Below, piece by piece: positions 13,901 through 25,900 of a stretch of 64,000 bases of DNA (the first letter of the stretch is position 1; each line of letters starts with the position of its first letter). The position numbers were made by a program, and so were the translations under genes. Under the pieces are notes generated by a model that was given only the letters and a program-made list of their open reading frames with translations, was not told where the DNA came from and did no database searches. This DNA is from Ascaphus truei (taxonomy: Eukaryota > Chordata > Amphibia > Anura > Ascaphidae): positions 69,570,585-69,634,584 of the forward strand of contig CM071573.1 in the NCBI GenBank assembly GCA_036426205.1, in the 5' to 3' direction.

Positions 13901-16900
13901 ACTGTTCTCATTAACACCATCAAAATAATTTGGCCTGAAAGAATTTGCAGGACACGGCTTTTAAGAAGTAGTTTTTGTTTCATCTGAAAATCTGCTCGTT
14001 TTAGCCCTTTACTGAAGGTGCCCAGCACACATTGCAGAGCAATACATAGCACAAGGCTGCACAGAAGGGGCTACAATGCATTTGCCTGGTTGTTGGAATT
14101 TCTATTACTCCTATTTAAATGAAATATGATCCTTGTAACATTGAATTTCCATCACCACGTGAACAAATAAAGTGATTAGTGAGAGGAGGAAGGTTGAAGG
14201 CTACATGCGTTAGTAAGGTGAGCGCTCAGGCGTCGGGCATGCACAGGGCGGTGTGACACATTTCACTATCACACACAAAACAAGGGAAAGACAGACACGC
14301 TTCACTTACTGGGCTAGGAATTGCGTCTGGGTCTATTCTGTGTCTCGTTTTCTGCGCGGGTGGCAGCTCATTAAGTTGCTTTTTTTTAATTGTTTTTAAG
14401 ACGAGAACAAACAGGGTACCACAAAATAGCAAAGAGAGAGAGTATTAAAGAATAAAGAAACAAAAGAAAAAAGGCAACATTGTTATTCACCCCTCACCAT
14501 ATCACCTTCCATGTTTCAGTCGACAGGAACATTTCTATGGCAATTCATGCAAACTGTTAATTGCGAGGCTACGCTTACAAAAAGAGTCACAGAGAGGTGT
14601 ATAGTGACCCGGCATTCAAAATATGCAAAGGATTACATGCCATATCTAGGTAGGAAACCAAAATATAAAGGACACAAGCAGCAGGACATTATGCCGAGCA
14701 CAGAAATGTTACACTGCCACCTGACATTGGGCAAAACGTAAAACATGGCACTTTTGCCCCAAATGTAGTCTATAGATCTGCTTTGTGAGATGATTACACA
14801 ACAATGTGTAGGTCTCACAAACCAACACAGGTACAAAAAAGAAAATCAAGCACATTTAACACAATCAGTTTTACAACTGCAGCTAAGTGGGAACCTGTTA
14901 AATACTATCCTGCTTGATGCTGAAGAACCCTAAAAAGGTACTGCCCCATAATATTACATGCCCTAAAGTAGCTTATTTTTTTTTAAAGTTTTTTTCTTAT
15001 TTCTTTTCTTCAAATACAATTTATTGTGCATAAGTAGTCGTACTTAGCAGGGACATGACATGTTAAGTATTAGAAACTGCATCTTAAATCATGGTCTCTC
15101 CAGAAATCAATACCAAAAGGAAACGCATTCTGTGATCAAGAAGACTTAAATGGTATATTTTATTTTAAATAGAACTTATTTCCTCTTGTTGATATAATCC
15201 TTCCACATAACATAACAATGCTCAATTGTACAACCCACACAAAGCAAACATAAGGGAACAGGTTTAGCAATAAGAGGCAGACTGCACAAATGGAACAGGT
15301 ATATAGTTATGTGAGGTGAAGTCACATTACAATTCCTTCTCATACAAGGCACAGTGTGACTTCAGTATCTTCATGTTCAATATTCTACGGACTTATGTTA
15401 AAGGTTTCGTATAAATAACGTGCTGCATGTAAACAATAAGGTGCCGTGCTAAGCACCAAGATACTCATTTACTGTACAAAATAAAAGTTGCTGATGTATT
15501 TGTAAAATTTATTTGGTGTCAGAATGGATATTGCAATTTAAGTTGGGAGTGAAGCTTCCCTATATATTGGCAGCGGTCATTGCTACTTCACAGGTCTTGC
15601 TGGTTATTACAGTAGCTTTTTTTTCAACAAGCAAATGTTCAGAGGTATAGCAGTTATTTAATTAAAAATGAGGACATTCCTATTACGTAACTCGTTATTT
15701 AAAGGCACTTCTCTGTCCAGCAAAAATGGTGTTCGCCAAGCGTCATACGCTGTTTAATATGCGGGGGTCACTACGTTCTCAATTTGCAAAACCCCCACAC
15801 AAATACTATTGACGGTTATTGGCTAAGGCTTGAAAATGTAAGATGTCACACGCAGGTCTCCGAGTCTAGTACAAGACTAAGAGACTTGCAATGGTGCTTA
15901 AAGATTTCATTTTAACCATGAGTAGTATAAGTAATCCTAACAGTATTACAGCTGCCCATACTGACCCTCTAAGGGCATGGAGTTCACATTTGGTGTACAC
16001 AACCCCAGTTTGTAAAGGGTAACTTATTATTCACTTACAGGACTGGGAATGGAGTCTGGGTCCAACCTTTTCTGTGCAGGGGGTGGTGGTGCAGGAGGCC
16101 CTTGGGGACCTGGTTGAATTCCATAGTCAGGAGGAAGTGGATAAGTACCAGGGTACCCTGGCTGTGGACCCCTGGTTGGTCCGAAGGAACCTGAGCACAA
16201 ACAACAAACAGTACATGACATACATTAGACGTGTTTCATCTTTAGGACACATGCAAACTTACTTCTGTTCAGCTATTTTGCTGCAGGTGACGCAGCAGCA
16301 GGTTGCGTTAAGGAAACTATAGCCTCCAGAAAAAGTTACAGTTAAATAGGAGGACACATCTGGAGTTGCAGTTTTACGTACGTCAGGGGTTTCTCAACTC
16401 CATTCCTCAAGCCCCCCTCCCCCCCCCCAACAAGTCAGGTTGTCAGGGTGCAGTCTTCGACTGAGCCACCTGTGCTGAAGCAGGCATATCCTAAAAACCT
16501 GTCCTGTTGGGGGGTATGCAGACTGGAGCTGAGAACCCCTGATTTAAGCACTTCCACTGCTAAAAAAAGAGCGCCAACTTTTAAAAAGGTGCATTTAGGG
16601 GGTTTACGTCGTTAAAAAAACAAACAAAAAAAAACAACTCTAAAAAGTAATAGCCCTATGGAAGACTACAGATTGTTATACAGCAATACTGCATCAAGTA
16701 TTATTTTGTATTTTGATGGGTGATCAAAAACAATATTTAACAAAAAAAAATAACTCCTCACTAGCTCAGGAAATATATACTTTGGTGGCCGTGTCAACAG
16801 CTGCCTCATGTTCTAAAGATAATCAATTAAAATGTAGAAAAAGCCAAGATCAAATAGGACAATAACCGATGCCTCTGTATTTTCCAGAGGTAGCCATGAA

Positions 16901-19900
16901 ATGCTCCCATATTACACTCATGACTAAACTAGTAACTTTCGGTCTAATATGCAATTAAATTAGAAAATGTTACGTTTTTGCACTGTGCCACTTTGTTATA
17001 TACAGTAGTTGGCAATGTAAAGGAAAGTGACGCAAATACACTAAATTACTGCCCCGAAGATCTCCTTATCCAACAGTGTGACCTGAGACACAAGTACATC
17101 AAAGGACTTCATGAGGTCAATTACGGGGAAAAAAAATATACACCATTTAATTTTTAATCAAAAGTACCTTGGGTTTAACAACGTGTTCTGTTAAACCTGC
17201 TTGATACATAATGTACATGTTCTTAATTATCTTCATAGTTAACAGGATGGCTGATCTTTAACGTAAAACAGGGCAAAGAGACCTTTAACATTTCAACACA
17301 GCTTTCCAGCATTGCCTTCTAGTTTCATCAACGGTCTTGTTACAACAGCTACAGCCTATAAAACCCAAATATTATCCAGCGAAACACTACTGTGGTCTAA
17401 ATGTGGTTGCAAGGCAAAATGTCAGTGTGTATTTCTACGTAAAGGGCCTTTGCAATGACATACCATTCTGCTGAAGAGGAAATCCGCTGTGAGCAGACGT
17501 CATAGGAGGTGGTCCTTGAAAACCAGTCATTGTAGGGCCTGGGGGAACTCCAGGCATGGTTGTTTGCGATTGAGTAGGGGAGCCATGGTCAAGCTGTGTT
17601 AATGGTGGTCCTGAAAGAACATGCTCTGCCAGTGGTGGACCTTGCATTGATGTGGGTCGAGGGGCTCCAGCAATAGGATGTTGATAACTTGGAGCAGAAG
17701 CAGGTGGAGGGCCATAACCTTGGGCTTGTGGAGCAGGAAAGCGCTGTGGGGCTGTCTGGCCGGCAAAATGCTGCTGTTGGGGCTGCTGAACCTGTGGCAG
17801 TCTGGTAGGAGGAACTTGGTTATTAGAGTATGGGGTGTAAACACCAGATCCAGTGGCAGGAAAGCTTCCCGAGGTCGGTGGAAGGGGACTCTGCGTACCT
17901 GTGGAAAAAACACAAAATAATAATTCTTCAGTAAATGACAAATATAAGCCTCAATTCTCCAAAGCTCTTTACGATGGTAAACGTGTCTTGATCCAACAAT
18001 ACTTACAGTACAAAGAAGCTAGCTATACTGTATGTTATATATTACATCCAATGAACTGGTGGGAGCCTAGTATTCTTTTGTGAAAAACTGTTAGTATCTA
18101 TTCTAATCAAACCTAATAACCTATTCATGTATTAGTCAAATGCTTTTTCACATATTCTAGGACAAAATGCATGCAATTTAAAAAAAAAACCTCTACTTTC
18201 CCCATGGTTGTCAAACTAACTACATTCTTGATTTGAGAAAATTCTGTTGACACCAAGGGTTTTAATTCTACAACAAAAATAAATTAAGCAATTACTATAA
18301 TAATACAATAGGCAACATTTATAATTACATCAATTAAAAAAATAATATAAATAAGCATAAATACCCAACACCTCAAAGCATAGTACATGGCCTGATAAAA
18401 GTACTTTTATAGGTGCTACAGGTAACCTGTACAAGATGTCAGCGCTTTGTTACCCATCTACTTGAATCAAATATTTTTCTTGCACTCAGAACAAAACAAC
18501 TCTCCAGCAAAATATCCATGTATTCCATTCACTGTATGAGGACGTCTGGCTAACGTGTGGAAATAAACCTGTAAAGATTCACAAAGTCTTACCGTAACCC
18601 AGCCCGGCAGGAGGGGGATTGGATGTTGCCACGCCACTAATCTGCATTCCCCTCATTTGGTTAGTTAGATGCTGTGCATTGGTTGAAGTGGGAGTATATG
18701 GCTGAAAACTAGCTGCCGGTGGCAAAGTCCCTGGTTGCATGTATGGTTGGGACATTGGAGGCCTGTTGAGGGAAGAACACCTTAAGTAAATCATCCGATA
18801 ACAATGATGCTTTACACCCACTGGTCACATGTAAATCCTGCTAAATGTGGTCTAAACATGAAGGAAGCAATGCTCCGTATAGCACTGGTGTCCCAACGTC
18901 AGGCACTCAGCCAGTAACACCATGCTTTCAATGTAGTTTCATCATTGAACACACATTTACTAGCTACTAAAATGTGAGCTTGAAAGCTGAACTACGAATA
19001 GCACAAACGGCAAACAAGGAAATATGTCATCTATATTGTTTACCTATGGGTAGTTAGCAAGGTTGAACACCCCCCAAAAAGAAAATAAAGTTGGAAAAAT
19101 GTTTATTCAGATGAAAATAAGACAGCTTTTGCATAGCAGTCCAACCCATTCCAGTTTCTATTGCATGAAGCAAACCTGGGTAACAGGATTGTACCTTTTA
19201 CATAACATCAAGCTTTGAGGTGTTAAAAAGTGACATAATACCTTTGCATCTGATTGCCTATTAATGCTGGTCCATTCTGCATGTCCCCCTGCCCATGCTG
19301 ATTATACATCATCTGCTCAGGTGGAAGAGAAGCACCTGTTGTTGGGGGAGCCCCTGATGTAGGTGGAGATCTCACGGGACCTAAAAGTACATTATAATCA
19401 AAGACAAACTGTGAGTAATAATTAAAACTTCTCTGCAGATGTGGCTATTGACGACAAAACAGATCCCATGATTTTATTTAAATTGTATAGCAAAGCCAGC
19501 AAAATGGATTAGAAATATGTATTAGAAAAGAAAAATCACATTATTGTAAAATAAAATGTCAGAATTTGTGTCTTTGTAATACTTCCTTACTTTCAACCCC
19601 TGAGACCTCAAAGAGGTGTCTGATTAAGAATGAAGTCTGCTGGGTCTTGCTTTCCACCCCCTGCTGCTCATTTTGAATTTCAGGACTAGCTTTGGATGAG
19701 CCAGCAACAACTGCATGACATTGAACTATGTGCGTCTCAGACCATTGTCTGCTACATTCATAGCAACAAAAAACTGCATGGAAATATGCCCGAGGGAAGC
19801 ACACTAACACGGCTAGTGAAAGCTATGCCACCCTTACACGTTCTGCTTTTGCTCTACTTCCATACGCCTTGTGTACCAAAAAGGTACAAATCTGACAGTG

Positions 19901-22900
19901 AAAGCTTTGCAAATAAATAAAACAGAATTGCACGTGGACAACAGCTTTTATGAAACGCACGCACCAGCATTTTTTTAAGTCAATGACACCTGATCATTAA
20001 AGCTCTAAACATTCAATAATATTACTATTAATATAAACAACGGATTGACTGCAGCAGTTCCGAAAATCCATTGTTTGTTTGAGGTTCTATCCCAGGGGTG
20101 GCCAACTCCAGTCCTCAAAGGCCACCAACAGGTCAGGTTTTAAGGATCTCTCTGCTTCAGCACAGGTGGCTCAATCAGTGACTGAGCCGAAACAGGGATA
20201 TCCTTAAAACCTGAACGGTTGGTGGTCCTTTAGGACTGGAATTGGCCACTCCTGCCCTATCCAAAGAGTCTGTCATTAATAACAGATGTGATAATAGAAA
20301 AGGCTTACATAAGAACATTTACCTATATAGTCAGAGGTGACAGGGGAAGAAGTGTCAGAGGTGAAAGAATCAGGACCCCCCTTTAAAGGGAAAGCTGAAT
20401 TAGGAGGGAAACCTGGAAATACACAAATAAGGAAGATAGAGATTAGAGATAAGAAGTGGCAAGGTCAGCAATGCAATAAACATTTAGAATAGATACCATA
20501 CACAAAACAATATGTGGGTTTTACCACAAGGTTGCTTAAAATACGCCTTTTAGAACACGTTAGATTAATACGCCATCAAGACAAAGACCACCCTGTGTCA
20601 AAACATTTCTCAGTGTTCCGTAGGTTCTCTCCAATCACTCAAGTGTATATACCATTGGAACATATCCCCATTCCACAGGGAGGGGGGGGGGGGGGAAGAG
20701 GTAGGCTGCTACATCAGAGAGAAGCATTCTGGATATTAACATTGGGAACGCTTCAGCCCAATGGTCTCAATACTGAATGGGATCTGGGACGTTTTCTTAG
20801 TTGTGGCGGCCTATCTTAGTCCAGTTGATATGGTATTATACTTGAGACAGAGTTCCATTTTCAGTTAGTGTATTTGTGTATTATTTATCATGACTGTTTT
20901 TGTGTACTTTAATTATGATTATCTGTGTTGTCTTTACATTGGGATTACAAATTTGAGATTAGATTATCTAGATCATTTATTGTTACTACAATCCAGGATG
21001 AACATCTTTAATTTTCAATCATAATTCCCATTTTGTTATTAGGTAGTGTCATATAGTTTAAGCATTCAGGATATAGTTTAGTCAACTATTTTGCTGACAG
21101 CTGATATTTTCATTGACGTGTCTTTTGATTAAAAGAGTACTTTTGTAGCAATAATCATTATGTGGGTATGTTGCAACAAGTATCAAGTTCCTCATGCTCT
21201 GCTAAGTCTATACATGATCTTATATAACTATCAGTTTAGCAGTACAGGTTACAAAGTATATACTGGTGCGGTTTAATGGAGTAGTACATTTACAACCATA
21301 CACATTTATCCAGGAACTTAGTATCCTTGGATTCAACATTACGAAGTTAGTGTTTGGTATGATAAGTAACAATGATTGTTTTCTCCATTTCTTGGTCTCA
21401 TTATGTGTCAACATTATATGTTTTTTAAAACAATTGATAATTGATTTCAATGTAATTGTTTTCAATGCACCGAAAACAGCTGCGTCCGATACGGTTTCTT
21501 AATCAGTCAGTCTATATATATATGTATTCACTTCCGGTATATCATTGCTCCTTGAGAAAGCGCAACACTTACGTGAAACGCGTGGGATTTTTTTTCTTTT
21601 TGTACACCTACCAATGTTTTAATAAAGCCTTTTTTGTCGAGCTTCAGTGTACCTGGCTACCCATTTTTCTGGTTTCATTTGACTGTGGATTACGAGTGCC
21701 CCGTTTTTCCTTCTATTTTTTCACCGTTATCTACTCCATGACGGCGGCACCCGGAGGAGGGGGAGGATTTCCTGAGACTACGGAGGTCGGCGAGGATCAG
21801 TACTGCCAGCAGTGGGACCTCAGGTGGATGCGAGTGCGAACATAGGAGGTAAGAGGATTTTACTTACTTCCTTCTCCCCACCGTTTGTCCCATCGACTCA
21901 ACTGCTTACATAGGCAGTCTCCCGCTTCAGTCCCTATATTGAACATAGCTGCAGTGCTACCACTTCCAGGGGCTGTCTGTGTTTCTCCCCCCGTTAAAGA
22001 CGTCACTCAAACACGCCACAATATTTGCGGCCAGATGAGTTAAATTAAAAAAACAAAAGTCGCACACCAATGCTTAGGGCTCATGGAGTATAAATATTGC
22101 AGCAAGTTTGAGTGACGTCTTTAACCTTATCTCTGCACTGTAGGAACTAACTTCTGGGCTGGAGTTAGCATTAGTCTCTACGGACATTAGCTACACTGAC
22201 CAATGGGGCCGGCACTTGGTGTTTTTGGTACTACACTACCGATACTTCACGGTCACCGCTATACGGGACGCTGTGTAGTAATGTAGGGGGTACCTACAGA
22301 TACACTGCCGTGGTTCACTATACCGGAAGGTTTCCTGTGCTTTAACATTTACTCCTGTGACGACTACCTAAAAAAAGGACTGCTGCTCTCCACATACGCC
22401 TAGGAGGATCGATCGTACCCGCTGGTGCGGGGCCACCTATCGGGAGGAGCGTGTGGTTATCCAGGAGCCCAAGAAATGTATCAAGGAGTGACCAGAAGGC
22501 GTCCAATATCCTCTTTCATTCGGTCCCAGTGTGGTAACGCATGTCTTGTAACATGAAATACTTAAAAGATCTTGTCTATTGTACGCAGACTACTTACCCT
22601 TTTTTAGAAACAGTATCTTTACACTAAACTTTTTTATACTATGAGCGTTGTGCGCTGTTTTTTGTCTTTATCTCATTTGTACAGGACCTGAAGAATGCCC
22701 TTATATTACATCATGCAGGATTATTTTGTATTTGTTTGCAATATATAAACCTACTTATTCAAGTAAAGAAAATATATTGTTTTCCTATATAGCACCGACA
22801 GTGTATATGCATGTTATGAGGGTTATTCACTGGCACGGAATAAAGCAGCTACACTACTCTAGTGCAGGTGTGGCCAATTCCAGTCCTCAAGGGCCACCAA

Positions 22901-25900
22901 CAGGTCAGGTTTTAAGGATCTCTGCTTCAGCACAGGTGGCTCAATTAGTGGCTCAGTGGACGACAGCTACCTGTGCTGAAGCAGGGATATCCTAAAAACC
23001 TGACATGCTGGTGGCTATTGAGGACTGGAGTTGGCCACCATTAGATTCATTCAAAACAGGTCTTCCCACATCAAAAAGGCACTGAGCTACTCCTTCAGCC
23101 CAAATATTCAAGACATTTTTTGTTCCATTTCTATTATGCTAAAGTAGCATTTGATCTCATATAAAGCAGCTCTATAATTGTTTATTACATATGAAAATCA
23201 AATGTGAAATGTAATCATTGTATAGATTTATTTTCCTGTAAAAGCTATGCTTGTTTTGAAGTCTTCCATGAGTCTTCCTTTTGTTTACATACTGTAGCAT
23301 GCCAGATGATGGTTATGTAACATGCACACACACCCACTCATGTATTATTATTTTCCTAAAGCTTTAGTTGCAGTTAGGCCACTTGTTCATAACATGTATC
23401 CTGCATGGCAGAGCTGTATAACTTTGCACAGAATTTCAGCCGAGATGTTAAATACAGCTGCAATTCAGTTCATATAATCATCAGATAAGGTTTTGTAGCC
23501 CTACACACAATTTAAATATGAAATGTAAATATTTCCAAGAGACAAATTTCCCATTTCATAGTCACTCTCACACAGGGTGCAACAAGCATACAACATCTGC
23601 AAATCACATCTAGTAAATGTATGTTTTACAGCTCTGACAATGTACATAATATTTCATAGGACTGGCATAACTAAATACAAAACGACACAGGAATTGGAAC
23701 AAAATGTATGTATGTCTTCTAAAGAACGTAATACATTTATAATTGCCTTATAACAACTATGTAAAAAATTCTAATTAAGTGTTTTGTATGCGCACAGTCT
23801 AAGGGTAGTAGTTCTAACCTTTTTAAAAGGAGATGCACACCAAACATACTGCAAAGCACAGGGTATAAATATTTAACAACATCCATGGTATCCGAATCCA
23901 TAATACCTTGTGATGGGGCATGCTGTGGATACCCCTGCAATGGCCCATTGTATCCAGCATACTGAGGGCGAGGACCTCCAGGCATTGACTGCCCCCCATA
24001 AACTGGCTGTTGGTATCCTCCAGGCTGGGGCTGCATGTAAGGAGTAGCTGGGTGAGATTGCTGATTTACGTTCATCTTGTGTACATCCCCAGACTGGTCT
24101 CACCTGTACGGAAGGAAGCAGAAGGTGGTATTTAAAAGAACAGGTTTACCAGTGCCGCTTAGGACTAAGGGCTTACTGCACTCAAGTTAATGATACCTGT
24201 TCCTACAAAATGTTAGAACTGATAAATGATGAGGTCAAATAGTGTATACACGTCTCAGCATTTCCAGTTAGATCTGAAATAGATAATAGTTTCTATACAA
24301 ACCAAGTGAATCTAGATAAAGATTATTTGCCTCTAGTCTAATCATTTGACAAGGTGTTGTAAAGCCTAATAACCTACTTAATTTGTATTTTATTCCTACT
24401 TCCAACACCTAACCACGTTTCATCTAAAAATGTCATTTACTACAAGAATCAAGCCAGCACTGCACTGGACCCTAAAAGGGACTCGCCGCACACGAAAAGA
24501 GTTTACAAATTATGTCAATATCAGTTAAAGCTGCAGACAAAAGCAATATCCCAAGTGCGTTTTTTTAAATAAATTAGTTCTGTACTATGAGAAAATACTT
24601 GTAGCATTTTTTTAAACAACTCTAAATTACATTTTAATGTATTATAATGTAACAAGCATTTTTGGTTTCTATAGCAACCATTTACAAAGTCACATCCCCT
24701 TCCTCTTCTGAAACAGGCTCTGCTACACCCTTTTTTGAGCTCTGCCCTTTCTCTAGCAGTGCACCTATTGTATCTAGTGACTGCCTGGTCACATTATCTT
24801 CCCCACAGAACTTTGCATCTTCGGTCCTCTTCTGCTTCACTGACAGCCATTTAGTGAACCCCCGAGTAGAATCTTGATCGATCGCATGAGAATGGATCGA
24901 TTGGCAACTTAGCTAATTACTTGTGTGGATTTTACTGGGAATTATATATTCTACCCACACAGATACAGTATATACACACTACACTAAGGCATTCTAATAA
25001 ATACCTGCATTATCTTATTAGCAGACTTTGAACAATACATGTGTGGCTAATCAATAGAGCACCATCCACTCTTAGAGGCCCACAAAACAGTGTGATCGAA
25101 TACACCGTTGATCAGTGTAATGAGAATGGGAGAGGACTGTTTAGCCTCTTGCTCTGGCCAACAGCAAGTTACTCATTATTACTGCCTTACACACAGTTAG
25201 ATAAGAAGACTATGATTGGTCACACCTGTACTGTTCTAGGCACTGTACCTTAGCAGTGCAGTGTCAGCTTATTTAACTGCAAACATGAGAGCCACAGCAA
25301 AGTGACTACTAAACAAGTTAGACTTAATTTCCTGCCATGATCACAGACTCCAGAACAAACCATTATTTTCCTGCGATCTCAGAATATATATATTGAAAAT
25401 GAGATGAATAACCTCGCTTAAGTTTGCTCATTGAACACGTTTAAACAATAATTTAGCATCTAAAAAAGGATTCCACTCCTTTCAACTAGCTCCACAATAT
25501 TTAAACCATTTAATTAAATGTTGGATTTTCACATTTTCAACCCTGACATTCAGAATCTGTAGTTCTGATCTTGGAAACTAACTCCAAAACCTATACCGGT
25601 AATGCACAGGACCAGACTTAACTACCCTGGAAATCTGGAGTCCTGTCTCAAGAGAGGTGGTGACAGGTGGAGCCTGGGTACCCTGGAGATACTGAGGACA
25701 GTGACTGCGGAGCCAAAGTTACTCTAACCATAAATATATTTCTATGGAAGGGGCGGTAGCGGCATTCGTATCCATCATTATCACACTAGCCTCACACCAA
25801 ATTAACCCCTTCACTGCCACTGGGGAGTCTGCACTGAATTACAACACCCCCTCCTCCCCCAGCAACAAAGGGGTTTAAATGTGCATTTAACTTTATTTTT

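Noticed and set aside
907..24103. Assignment of the minus-strand gene to SEC24D with SYNPO2 as neighbour
   Set aside because: The same arrangement exists for that paralogous pair, but the MNVNQ start, [20 protein letters not shown] and the SYNPO2L blocks (PPDSEAYYGETDSDAD, HLIPM, IDFMRHQPYQL) fit SEC24C and SYNPO2L better.
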